Part shown: piece after piece, positions 27,589-35,840 of the stretch
How the letters are laid out: the number at the start of each line of letters is the position of its first letter
How positions within the stretch are numbered: the first letter of the stretch is position 1
Origin: Alienimonas californiensis
Lineage (GTDB): Bacteria > Planctomycetota > Planctomycetia > Planctomycetales > Planctomycetaceae
Length of the DNA stretch: 64,000 nucleotides
Assembly (NCBI RefSeq): GCF_007743815.1
Contig: NZ_CP036265.1
Coordinates: 1,204,501 to 1,268,500, forward strand
Direction of reading: 5' to 3'
Notes under the pieces: model-generated
The model's input: only the letters and a program-made list of their open reading frames with translations
Databases searched by the model: none
Told to the model about the DNA's origin: nothing
Translations under genes and position numbers: made by a program

Positions 27589-28224
27589 ATGTCCCGCCTC
27601 GTCGACGGCGTTCGTCACTTTCGCTCCGCCGAGTACCCCAAACGTAGCGATCAGTTTCAGTCGCTGGCCGGGGGGCAAAGCCCGAACGCCCTGTTCATCT
27701 GCTGCTCGGACAGCCGCGTGAACCCCACGCTGCTGACCAACTCCGAACCCGGCGATCTGTTCGTGGTGGAGAACGCCGGCAATATCGTGCCCCCGCCCGG
27801 CCGGCCCGGCGGCGGCGGAGAGCACGGCACCGGCGGGGAAGCGGCCACGCTGGAGTACGCCGTCCGGGCGCTGAAGGTGCCGGAGATCATCGTCTGCGGC
27901 CACGCCAAGTGCGGGGCGATGGGCGGGCTGATGGCGCCCGAGAGCCTCGGCTCGCTGCCGCTGGTCGCCGATTGGCTGGAGCACAGCACGTCCGTCCGCG
28001 AGCGGGTGAACGCCGAGCACGCCGACGCCTCCCCGCAGGAGAAGGTCGACGCCGCCATTAAGGCGAACGTGTTGCTTCAACTGGAACACCTCCGCGCCCA
28101 CGACTGCGTGAAGGAGGCCCTGGCCGCCGGCACGCTGACGCTGAGCGGCTGGGTGTACGACTTCGTCTCCGGCGAGGTGATCCGCTGGGACGAGGATCAG
28201 CAGAGCTGGGTGGAGGTCGCGTGA
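27589..28224 (+). CDS. Beta-class carbonic anhydrase
   Basis: 211 residues interconverting CO2 and bicarbonate with a zinc ion in the cytoplasm. The zinc and catalytic motifs are LFICCSDSRVNP (Cys, with the Asp-Arg dyad) and IIVCGHAKCGAMGGLM (His, Cys). A gate-region stretch lies between them: FVVENAGNIVPPPGRPGG. Length and order are typical. ATG 27589. Its stop overlaps the start of the next gene as GTGA, so the two are probably co-translated. Confidence 0.95.
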   Translation: MSRLVDGVRHFRSAEYPKRSDQFQSLAGGQSPNALFICCSDSRVNPTLLTNSEPGDLFVVENAGNIVPPPGRPGGGGEHGTGGEAATLEYAVRALKVPEIIVCGHAKCGAMGGLMAPESLGSLPLVADWLEHSTSVRERVNAEHADASPQEKVDAAIKANVLLQLEHLRAHDCVKEALAAGTLTLSGWVYDFVSGEVIRWDEDQQSWVEVA

Positions 28225-28604
28225 GCGGCGACGCACGGTCGCTCCGCTTCGCCCTGCTGGCGCATGACTGGCCGACGCCCGGGTTCCCCAATCCGCACTT
28301 CGATCTGCTGATTGAGGACCCGGCGCTGGTCTCGTCGCAGGGGGCCGGGGAGCGCCGCTGTCGCACCTGGCGACTGCGGGCGGACCCGCGGTCCGGCGCC
28401 GCGGTGGAGGCCGAACCGATCGCCCCGCACCGGGCCTTCTATCTGACCCACGAAGGCCCGGTGAGCGGCGGCCGCGGCACGGTCGTGCGGTTGGACGGGG
28501 GGACGGCGGAGTGGGACGCGACCGACCCGGCGGTGGTCGTTCTGGGCGGAGGCGCCCTCGCCGGCCGCTGGCGGGCGGCGGACGGCGTCTTCGGCCCGGC
28601 CTGA
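28221..28604 (+). CDS. LigD N-terminal-domain-like (phosphoesterase-like) protein
   Basis: 127 residues from a GTG overlapping the carbonic anhydrase stop. It contains LLAHDWPTPGFPNPHFDLLI and RTWRLRADP. Then come APHRAFYLTHEGPVSGGRG and a final ALAGRWRAADG. The H...HFDLL(I/L)E, TWRL and EGPVSGGRG order is that of stand-alone planctomycete relatives of the LigD 3'-phosphoesterase domain (DNA polymerase ligase N-terminal family). Whether it acts on DNA ends is unknown. Coupling to a carbonic anhydrase is odd and may only reflect compact packing. Confidence 0.7.
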   Translation: MSGDARSLRFALLAHDWPTPGFPNPHFDLLIEDPALVSSQGAGERRCRTWRLRADPRSGAAVEAEPIAPHRAFYLTHEGPVSGGRGTVVRLDGGTAEWDATDPAVVVLGGGALAGRWRAADGVFGPA

Positions 28605-28687
28605 GCCCCGCGGGATTGCGGCGGCGGGGGCGACGCCTCACAACGGACGCATCAACAGAGATGCATCCCCCGCCCGGTTCGCCCCGC

Positions 28688-29866
28688 ATGACCCGCCCGC
28701 CCCGGTTCGTCTTCGGCCTGCTCGCCCTCGCGTGCCTCGCCCCAGCGGCGAACGCCGATGACGAGGTCCTCGCCGCCTGGCGGTCGGGCGTCTCGATCCG
28801 GGCCGTCGCGCCGCAGGCGGATCGGCACGTAATTCACTCCTATTTCAACGTCTGCCCGGAGAGCCCGGACGGGCGGTTCGTGCTGTATTACACGTCCGCG
28901 ACGGCCGAGGGCGAAACGGGCGACGTGCGGTTGCTGGAACGGGCCACGGGCGAGGAAACCGTCATTGCGACGGACGTCGCCGTCGAAGACGCCCACCGGG
29001 CGGCCTGCCAGCAGTGGAGCGCCGGCGGGGCGGTCGTCGTCTATCACGTCGTGACCGACGGCCGGTGGTTCGTGAAGGCCTACGACGTGGCGACGGGGCA
29101 GACGCGGACGCTCGCCGCAGACCGGCAGGTCGGGTTCGGGGCGCCGGGCAGCGAGTGGGCACCGATTTACGGCTGCCACTGGAACCCGGGCGAACACCGG
29201 GACCTGGAACTCGTCCACGTTCGCACTGGCGAGATCCGCACCGCGGCGACGATCGCGGCGGTCGTCGAGGAGTACGGCGACTGGGTCCGGCAGCGGTTCG
29301 GCACGACGGAGGTCTCGATTTTCTTCCCGGTCGTGAGCCCGGACGGCGGGCGGGTCTTCTTCAAGATCGCCCGCCCCAGCGGCACGGACGATTTTCGCAG
29401 CAGCCGGGCCAGCGACCGGGCCGGGCTGGTCGCCTACGACCTGCGGGAGCAGCGGTTCCTGCGCCGAATTGAACAGTGGGGCCACCCCTCCTGGACGCCC
29501 GACGGCGGGGCGATTTTCGAGAAGGGCAATTACACGGTCGATTTAGAAACCGGCCGAACCCGGCGGTACGCTCCCTCCTGCATCACGAATCATCCGACCG
29601 TCGCCCCGGACGGCCGGCTGTTCGTGACGGACGCGGACGTGGAGAAGCGCCCCTTCGGCGGCCCGGGCCGGTGGGCCGTCGCGGTGGGTTCGATGAACGA
29701 AGACGACTTCGTCGTGCTGGACGTGTTCGACAACACCGGCGGCGCCCGCAGCTGGCGCCGCAATCACCCGCACCCGGCCTTCAGCGCCGACGGCCGGCGG
29801 ATTTATTACAACGTCAACGCGGGGGATTGGACGACGCTACGGGTCGCGGAACGCGACGACGGGTGA
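28688..29866 (+). CDS. Secreted beta-propeller (PD40/TolB-like) protein
   Basis: About 392 residues with a signal peptide (TRPPRFVFGLLALACLAPAA). The body repeats short propeller-blade phrases, ESPDGRFVLYYTS, FFPVVSPDGGRVFFKIA, GHPSWTPDGGAIFEKG, HPTVAPDGRLFVTDAD and HPAFSADGRRIYYN, each with the (S/A)PDG turn. Such propellers resemble TolB and oligogalacturonate-lyase-type proteins. No catalytic residue set was identified, so it may bind rather than cleave. An upstream ATG at 28661 would add nine residues; 28688 fits the signal peptide better. Confidence 0.85.
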   Translation: MTRPPRFVFGLLALACLAPAANADDEVLAAWRSGVSIRAVAPQADRHVIHSYFNVCPESPDGRFVLYYTSATAEGETGDVRLLERATGEETVIATDVAVEDAHRAACQQWSAGGAVVVYHVVTDGRWFVKAYDVATGQTRTLAADRQVGFGAPGSEWAPIYGCHWNPGEHRDLELVHVRTGEIRTAATIAAVVEEYGDWVRQRFGTTEVSIFFPVVSPDGGRVFFKIARPSGTDDFRSSRASDRAGLVAYDLREQRFLRRIEQWGHPSWTPDGGAIFEKGNYTVDLETGRTRRYAPSCITNHPTVAPDGRLFVTDADVEKRPFGGPGRWAVAVGSMNEDDFVVLDVFDNTGGARSWRRNHPHPAFSADGRRIYYNVNAGDWTTLRVAERDDG

Positions 29867-29880
29867 GCGCGGCGTTCTTC

Positions 29881-29941
29881 GTGAGCCCGAAGCGCAAGCG
29901 AGGGTCGGAGCCGTACCGCCTCGCTTGCGCTTCGGGCTCAC
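29881..29941. repeat. Inverted repeat, GAGCCCGAAGCGCAAGCGAGG family, copy 2
   Basis: Arms 29881-29903 and 29919-29941 are the same 23-base sequence and its reverse complement as in 1455-1515; only the 15-base centre differs (TCGGAGCCGTACCG region). It lies between two convergent genes, in the terminator position. Confidence 0.88.
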
Positions 29942-29958
29942 AGACGCGTCCCGCCCGT

Positions 29959-31131
29959 TCACCCCTGCCCGGCGAGCAGCGCCCCGAGGGCCAGCAGGGC
30001 GACGGTGACGCCGAGGATCATCGCGACCGTGCCCCAGCCGGCCTGGCGGTCGCCCGGTTGTTCGCGGACCTCCGCCAGCAGGCCGCCCAGCGCCCGGCGG
30101 GGCGGGTCCAGCGCCCAGATGTCCGGGGTCGTGCGGCCCTTGCCGCCCTGGCTGGAAACCTTTTGCTCCCGGCGGCGGTTCGCCCGGCGGTCGTCGCGTT
30201 CCAGCGCCCGTTCCTCCTTGCGCATCAGGGCTTCGGCCAGGCGGCCCTGCACCGCCCGGGCGTTCAGCGGGCGCTTTTTGGGGTCCTTTTCCAACAGTTC
30301 GGAGACCACCGCGTCCAGGTCGGTCGGCACCAGGCCGCACACCTTCTTCACCGGCACGGGGCTGCGGCGAAGGTGCTGCTCGAAGATGTCCGCGAACCCC
30401 GCCCCGGTAAACGGCGGGCGGCCGGTCAGGCATTCGTAAAGCAGGCAGCCCAGGGCGTAGAGGTCCGTTTTATCGTCGAGGTTCTGCCCGCGGATCTGCT
30501 CCGGGCTCATATAGAGCCAGGTGCCGACGGTCTTGCCCTGCTCCGTGAGGGCGGAGTTGGCGGTGTCCAGGGCGATGCCGAAGTCCCCCAGTTTCACCAC
30601 GCCGTCCTCGGTGAAATAGACGTTGGAGGGCTTTAAATCGCGGTGCACCACGCCGTTGTTGTGCAGGTGTTGGAGCGCCGAACAGAGCTGCCAGCCGAGT
30701 TCGACGACGTCCTCCCAGTCCAGCACGCGTTTGACGCGCAGCAGGTTGGCCAGGGTGCCGCCCTCGACCAGCTCCATCACGTAGTACCACCGGGCGCCGG
30801 CGGGGTCGCTGGCGGGGGTTTTGCCGCTGGCCTCGCAGCCGACGACGTTGGGGTGCGAAAGCTTTTCCAGGATCTCGATCTCCCGCTCGAAGCGGGCGCT
30901 GATCTCCGCGTCGGCGGAGACCTGCGGCAGGAGGATCTTCAGCGCCCAGGCCTTGCCGGTCTCCTTATTGACGGCCCGGTAGACGGTGCCCACCGTGCCG
31001 CGGCCCAGCACCTCGCCCAGCTCGTAGGGGCCGATCGTCTCGGGAACGGGGCGGGGCACGGGGCGGGAACCGGGAGCGGGGCGGGAACCGGGGCGAATCG
31101 GGGCGGGCGGGCGGCCGGGATTCTGACGCAT
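29959..31131 (-). CDS. Membrane-anchored Ser/Thr protein kinase
   Basis: 390 residues from the ATG at 31131 ([11 protein letters not shown]). A Pro-rich N-terminus is followed by a Hanks-type kinase domain: [20 protein letters not shown] (glycine loop), WALKILLP (Lys), [11 protein letters not shown] (catalytic loop), [11 protein letters not shown] (DFG), MSPEQIRGQ and [11 protein letters not shown]. It phosphorylates proteins on Ser/Thr. After the kinase comes a charged region ([19 protein letters not shown]). A single C-terminal membrane segment, [21 protein letters not shown], places the kinase on the membrane. No extracellular sensor domain follows. The longer frame upstream runs through repetitive Gly/Ala sequence opposite the bestrophin promoter. 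Confidence 0.95.
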
Positions 31132-31309
31132 CCCCCCGCCGATCGGCCAGCCCGCCGCAATCCCGATCAGCCAGCCCGCGGCGATCGCGGCCGCGATCGC
31201 GGCGGCAGGCGGGTGGGCGGACGCGCCCTCGCTAGACTGCCCGCCGCCCGTCCCGGCCGGCCCGGCCCGGCGCCCGCCGACTCGTCCCGCTGCCCGCGTC
31301 GCCCGCCCC

Positions 31310-32503
31310 ATGATCGTCAAACCGAAGCGTCGGCTCCCCTGGCTGAGCATGATCTTCAGCATTTCGGGCTCCAGCCTGGAGGACGCCTACCCGAAGATCC
31401 TCAGCGCCGGCCTGTTCGCCACGCTGGTCACCGGGGCGCACCGGTTCGTCTACAGCGGCCGCGAGCAGGCGGAGAACTGGCTCACCTTCGAGCCGTTCAC
31501 GGTGATGGGCCTGGCGATCAGCGTGTTCCTCAGCTTCCGGGCCAAGGCGACCTACGACCGCTGGTGGGAGGGCCGCAAGCTGTGGGGGCGGATGGTCAAC
31601 GTCTCCCGCAGCTTCACGCGGCAGTGCGCGATGATGACCCGCGGCGCCGCGGCGCTGCGCTCCGTCGGCCACGGCACCACCGCCAGCGGCGGGGGAAGCC
31701 TACACGGGGAGGCCGTCGGCCCGCGCCTCAACGGCGCCGGGACCGTGAATCGCCTCGGCGGCCTCGCGCAGACCGACGACGCGGACGGCGACGGAACCGG
31801 CACCGGCACGGCCCCGACCGTGGGCGACGCGGGGGACCACGTCTTCGAAACCGACCGGGACGGTCGCCCTGACGACGAGGCGGCGCTCGCGGAACTGGGC
31901 GGCAAGTGCGGGCTGTTCGCCCGAGAAATGGCGTTGCGGCAGATCGCCTACGTGCACAGCTTCCGCCACCACCTCCGCGGCTCCGACCCCCACGCGGACC
32001 TGCACCGCATCCTCGACGCCGACGAGACCCGCATGATCCTCGCCCAGTCCAACCGCCCGATCGCGGTGCTGCAGAGCATGGGGCTGCGGCTGCGCGAGGC
32101 CTGGGAGTCCGGGCACGTCTCCGATTATCACCTCGTCCATATTGAAAGTTCGCTGACGGAAATGACCGGCATCCAGGGCGGCTGCGAACGCATTAAGAAC
32201 ACGCCGATGCCCTACAGCTACACCGTGCTGACGCACCGGCTGGTGTTCTTTTATTGCTTCGCCCTGCCCTTCGGCCTAGTCGGCACGTTGGGCTGGCTCT
32301 GTCCGATCACGGTGCTGCTGGTCTCCTACGCCTTCCTCGGCCTGGACGCGTTGGGCGACGAGGTCGAGGACCCGTTCGGCCTGGACCCGGAGGACCTCCC
32401 GCTGCTGGCGCTCTGCCGCACGATCGAAATTAACCTCCGCGAACTCACCGGCGCCGGCCGCGTCCCGCCCCCGCTGGAACCGGTGGACGAAGTGCTGACG
32501 TGA
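31310..32503 (+). CDS. Bestrophin family (UPF0187) ion channel
   Basis: 397 residues. The N-terminal part has [47 protein letters not shown] and [11 protein letters not shown], the typical bestrophin start. The C-terminal half has [40 protein letters not shown] and REL. Four membrane segments form a chloride or cation channel. Between about residues 103 and 190 there is an insert rich in Gly/Thr/Asp ([22 protein letters not shown]) not expected in bacterial relatives of around 300 residues. It is divergent from the kinase. Confidence 0.92.
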
Positions 32504-32609
32504 GGGGGCTGGTATTTCGGAACGAGAGAACGGCGGGGGCGTTCTCGGTTACGATCGCGGCGCTCGTCCGCTTCCCTCCGCCCTCCGCCTTCGCCCCTCC
32601 GCCTTGGCA

Positions 32610-33902
32610 ATGCCGGACGATCTTTCCCTGCGGCTGACCAGCGGGCTGGGGCTCGTCTTAATCCTGCTGGCGGCGTGGGGGATGAGTTCCCACCGTCGTC
32701 GCGTCCCCTGGCGGGCGGTGGGCGGGGGGCTGGCGCTGCAATTCGGGCTGGGGCTGCTGTTCTTTCAAACTGACGTCGGCGTGTGGTTTTACGAGGCCAC
32801 CGGCGTCGTCTTCAAGACCATCCTCGACAGCGTGGAGGCCGGGGCGGCGTTCGTGTTCGGGGAGGACTATGCGGAGCATTATTTCGCCTTCTTCGTGCTG
32901 CCCAGCATCGTGTTTTTCGGAGCCCTTTCCGCGGTGCTGGAGCACTGGGGAATCATCCCCGCGGCGGTGCGGGCGCTGGGCTGGGCGTTGCAGAAAACGC
33001 TGGGCGTCAGCGGGGCGGAGAGCCTCGCCGCCGCCGCCAACGTGCTGGCCGGCCAGACCGAGGCCCCGCTGCTGGTCCGCCGCTATCTGGACCGGATGAC
33101 CGACAGCGAATTGATGTCCGTGATGACCGGCGGGTTCGCCACCGTCGCCGGCGGGGTGCTGGTCGCCTATTACGGCATGGGCATCGACCCGGGGCAGTTA
33201 TTGACGGCCAGTTTATTGAGCGCCCCGGCGGCCCTGCTGCTGGCCAAGCTGATGCGGCCGGAGACGGAGGAACCGGAGACCGCCGGCGGCGCCGCGATCG
33301 ACCGGCCGGCGGTCTATCACAACACCCTCGACGCCGCCGCCGCCGGCGCCGCGGAGGGCGTCAAGCTGGCGATCAACGTCGGGGCGATGATGCTCGCCTT
33401 CCTGGGATTAATTGCGTTGACGAACATCGTCCTCGGCGCCGCCGGGGAGGCGGTCGGCGTGCCGCAGCTCAGCATGGAGTGGCTGCTGAGCTGGGCGTTC
33501 CTCCCCGTCGCCTGGGCGCTGGGCACGCCGCCCGACGAGTGCCGGACGGTCGCCGAATTGCTGGGCGTGAAAACGGTGCTCAACGAGTTCATCGCCTACG
33601 ACCGCCTGTCGCAGCTGTCCGAGGAACAGCTCTCCCCCCGCGGCCGAATGCTGGCCGTGTACGCCCTCTGCGGGTTCGCGAACCTGTCCAGCGTGGGCAT
33701 CCAGATGGGGGCGCTGGCCTTCCTGGCGCCCAACCGCCGGGCGAGCGTCGCGGCGCTGGCGATGAAGGCGATGGTCGCCGGCACCCTCGCCGCCTTCATG
33801 ACCGCCTGCGTCGCCGGCATGCTCGCCGACCCCAACCAGCGCCTCGTCCCGCCGGAACCCGCCGCCGAGCAACCCGTCGCCGAGCAACCCGATCAATCCT
33901 GA
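32610..33902 (+). CDS. NupC-type concentrative nucleoside transporter
   Basis: 430 residues with about ten membrane segments. The family blocks are VFGEDYAEHYFAFFVLPSIVFFGAL, SLAAAANVLAGQTEAPLLVR with the TEAPL motif, MTGGFATVAGGVLVAYYGMG, VKTVLNEFIAYDRL and YALCGFANLSSVGIQMG. These are the substrate and sodium-binding motifs of concentrative nucleoside transporters. It takes up nucleosides with H+ or Na+. ATG 32610; the protein ends in EQPVAEQPDQS, a short acidic repeat. No nucleoside-metabolism gene lies next to it. Confidence 0.95.
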   Translation: MPDDLSLRLTSGLGLVLILLAAWGMSSHRRRVPWRAVGGGLALQFGLGLLFFQTDVGVWFYEATGVVFKTILDSVEAGAAFVFGEDYAEHYFAFFVLPSIVFFGALSAVLEHWGIIPAAVRALGWALQKTLGVSGAESLAAAANVLAGQTEAPLLVRRYLDRMTDSELMSVMTGGFATVAGGVLVAYYGMGIDPGQLLTASLLSAPAALLLAKLMRPETEEPETAGGAAIDRPAVYHNTLDAAAAGAAEGVKLAINVGAMMLAFLGLIALTNIVLGAAGEAVGVPQLSMEWLLSWAFLPVAWALGTPPDECRTVAELLGVKTVLNEFIAYDRLSQLSEEQLSPRGRMLAVYALCGFANLSSVGIQMGALAFLAPNRRASVAALAMKAMVAGTLAAFMTACVAGMLADPNQRLVPPEPAAEQPVAEQPDQS

Positions 33903-33931
33903 CGCCGCGGCGGACGGGGGCGTTCACACTT

Positions 33932-33964
33932 CTCCCCTCGCCCCCAAAAGGGGGGCGAGGGGGG
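33932..33964. repeat. Hairpin TCCCCTCGCCCCC...GGGGGCGAGGGGA
   Basis: Perfect arms around AAAA, 30 bases after the nupC stop. The same G/C-rich block occurs at 44725-44749 and in diverged form near 55928 and 56045. It may act as a terminator for nupC, but it belongs to a dispersed repeat group. Confidence 0.7.
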
Positions 33965-33989
33965 ACGAAGACGCCGACCGGGCTGCCGT

Positions 33990-34364
33990 TCACATGCGGA
34001 TCAGCGCGACGATCAACGGGGCCAGCGCCGCCTGACTGGCGGCCGCCGTCGCCCACACCGCCCACCGGGCCCGGGGAATGCTCAGGGCCAGGGCGGCCAG
34101 CAGGGCGACGAAGGCCCCGGCGGCGGCGAGGCTGAAGACCGCCGGCCCCCAGCCGGAGCCGTCGAGCCCCAGCCAATCGGCCGTCAGATGTCCCGGCAGC
34201 AGGCCCGGGCCGAACAGGGCGAGCCGGCCGAATTGCTCGACACAGTGCGTGCAACGCACGTTCGTCACGCCCCAAACCCACGTCGCCCACCAGGGCCCCC
34301 ACGCGGCGAGAACCGATCCGCCCAGGGCGATCCAGCAGCGGCGGGGCGGCAGGCGGGCGAACAA
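33990..34364 (-). CDS. Small membrane protein of unknown function
   Basis: About 124 residues if the TTG at 34364 is used. The frame continues upstream to 34493, but that part would cross the terminator of the preceding gene (34448-34486), so a start below 34440 is needed. There are three or four hydrophobic stretches: CWIALGGSVLAAWGPWWATW, WGPAVFSLAAAGAFVALLAA and VWATAAASQAALAPLIVAL. A CTHC motif (NVRCTHCVEQFG) follows the first stretch and might bind metal or form a disulfide. No homologue is recognised. Confidence 0.6.
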   Translation of the reverse strand: MFARLPPRRCWIALGGSVLAAWGPWWATWVWGVTNVRCTHCVEQFGRLALFGPGLLPGHLTADWLGLDGSGWGPAVFSLAAAGAFVALLAALALSIPRARWAVWATAAASQAALAPLIVALIRM

Positions 34365-34447
34365 CGGGGGGCTCGAACCGGGTGCGGCGAACCCTCCCCC
34401 GGAGCCCGCCGGGTCTGCGGAGGCGCGGACCCTTTGCGGGGGCGCGC

Positions 34448-34486
34448 AAAAAACGAGCCCGCGGGGGAACAACCCCCGCGGGCTCG
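34448..34486 (-). terminator. Rho-independent terminator of the secreted-protein gene at 34649
   Basis: On the minus strand a perfect stem, CGAGCCCGCGGGGG with CCCCCGCGGGCTCG, loop TTGTT, is followed by TTTTTT. It lies 160 bases after the stop of the 34649-35698 gene and sets the upper limit for the start of the next minus-strand gene. Confidence 0.9.
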
Positions 34487-34648
34487 CGTGCAATCAATCC
34501 AATCGTTCCTCAACCACAAACCGTCGGGCGGCCCTTCCAAACCACCCGGTGGTCCTTCCTCACCCCCTCAGCGGAATCCGTCCGCGAAGGGGGACACCGC
34601 CGCGAAAGAAAATTTTCGCGGCGGCAAAACGACCGGCGGGCCGGTCGC

Positions 34649-35698
34649 TCAGACTTCGCCCTCGGGGGGCAGAATCGCGTCGTCCGGCACCGGGGCGCCG
34701 GGCAGTTCGTCGGAGTCGATCGAGGGGGCGGTGCTGCTGGGCAGCGGTTCGACCTGCACGTCCGGGGCGGGCGGGGCGTCCACGCCCAGCGCCGGGCCGT
34801 AGTTCACCGTCGGAGCGGGCTCCGCCACGATCGTCCCGCCGTACGGGGCGCCGGAGGGAACGCCGTGCACGTCGCCGTAGATCGTGTGGCCGGTGACCGG
34901 GTCGTACGCGTCGCCGTGATGCCAGCGGTCGTTGAGAACCCGCCGTTCGCCGGGGTAGTTGCCCGGGTAGGCGGCGATCGTCGGACCGCCCGGCGGGGTG
35001 AAGTGGTGCATCACGCGGGGGTCCGGCGGGGCCGGGAAGGTTCCCGGGGGGGCCGGCTGCCAGGTCGGCACCTGCTGGTAGTAGTAGCCCAGTTGGGTGG
35101 TGTCGGTCGGCATGAACACGTGCGGGGCGATCCGCGGCTTCTGCGAGCCCGGCAGCCCGTACCACTGTTCAGGGTACCAGTTGTTGTAGCGGTAGACCTC
35201 GCGCTGCACCGGATAGGCGATCGGCTGCTGCCAGTTGTGGTCCGGCGGCAGGTAGGCGTCGTACCCGCCCAGTGCCGGGTGCAGGGGCAGGGGGTTCCGC
35301 ACGGGGCCGTGCAGCCCGGCGTGCACGTCCTGGCGCAGGGCGTGCAGACCGACCTCGCCGTGGCCATAGCCGTGGCCGTGGCCACCCCGCAGCCCGCGGT
35401 CCGGGCAGTTCGGGTCGGTTTCGACGAAGGTCGTCGAACCGCCCAGCGGCCCGCCGTAGGTCGCGCCGCCCGACGTGCCGTAGGAGACGCCGCCGGAGGA
35501 GGCGTCGAGCGAGCGCTCGCTGCCGGGCACGATCTGCTCCGGGCCGCTCCAGGTGCGGACGGCCGGGGCGGAGTCGGCGCCGTCCTCCTGGGCCGCGGCG
35601 AGGGCCGGGGAGCCGGCGGCGGCGGCCAGCGTCAGCCCGGCGGCGAGCCGGTTCAGACGGGCGGGGACGAGCAGGGAACGGGTCGAGCGGGTGGGCAT
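34649..35698 (-). CDS. Secreted Gly/Pro/Tyr-rich protein
   Basis: 349 residues from ATG 35698 (MPTRSTRSLLVPARLNRLAA), with a signal peptide ending near SPALAAAQED. The mature part has a Gly/Ser/Tyr region (SYGTSGGATYGGPLGGS), a Gly/His stretch (GLRGGHGHGYGHGEVGLHAL), and Pro/Trp/Tyr segments (YRYNNWYPEQWYGLPGS). The tail is acidic and Pro-rich, ending in EGEV. No catalytic domain is visible. It is the last of three consecutive minus-strand secreted proteins (37217, 35841, 34649) and is followed by a terminator. A structural role at the cell surface fits composition but is inference. Confidence 0.82.
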   Translation of the reverse strand: MPTRSTRSLLVPARLNRLAAGLTLAAAAGSPALAAAQEDGADSAPAVRTWSGPEQIVPGSERSLDASSGGVSYGTSGGATYGGPLGGSTTFVETDPNCPDRGLRGGHGHGYGHGEVGLHALRQDVHAGLHGPVRNPLPLHPALGGYDAYLPPDHNWQQPIAYPVQREVYRYNNWYPEQWYGLPGSQKPRIAPHVFMPTDTTQLGYYYQQVPTWQPAPPGTFPAPPDPRVMHHFTPPGGPTIAAYPGNYPGERRVLNDRWHHGDAYDPVTGHTIYGDVHGVPSGAPYGGTIVAEPAPTVNYGPALGVDAPPAPDVQVEPLPSSTAPSIDSDELPGAPVPDDAILPPEGEV

Positions 35699-35840
35699 CG
35701 TGTCCTCCCGGGGGGATGCGGGTGACGGGAACGGGCGCGGGGCCCGGGAAGAAAAGCGAAGAGCAACGCTCACGGAGAGTCCGCCGACTCCCGAACTGAC
35801 CCGTCAGGGAGTCAGCCGGGAGTTGCGGACGCCCGGCGAC

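Noticed and set aside
26260..28689. 809-residue minus-strand ORF over cysteine desulfurase, carbonic anhydrase and LigD-N-like genes
   Set aside because: It is Arg/Pro-rich without domains and overlaps three supported genes.
34370..34493. Longer start (34493) for the small membrane protein
   Set aside because: It would include the hairpin and T-run of the terminator at 34448-34486, so translation from there is unlikely.
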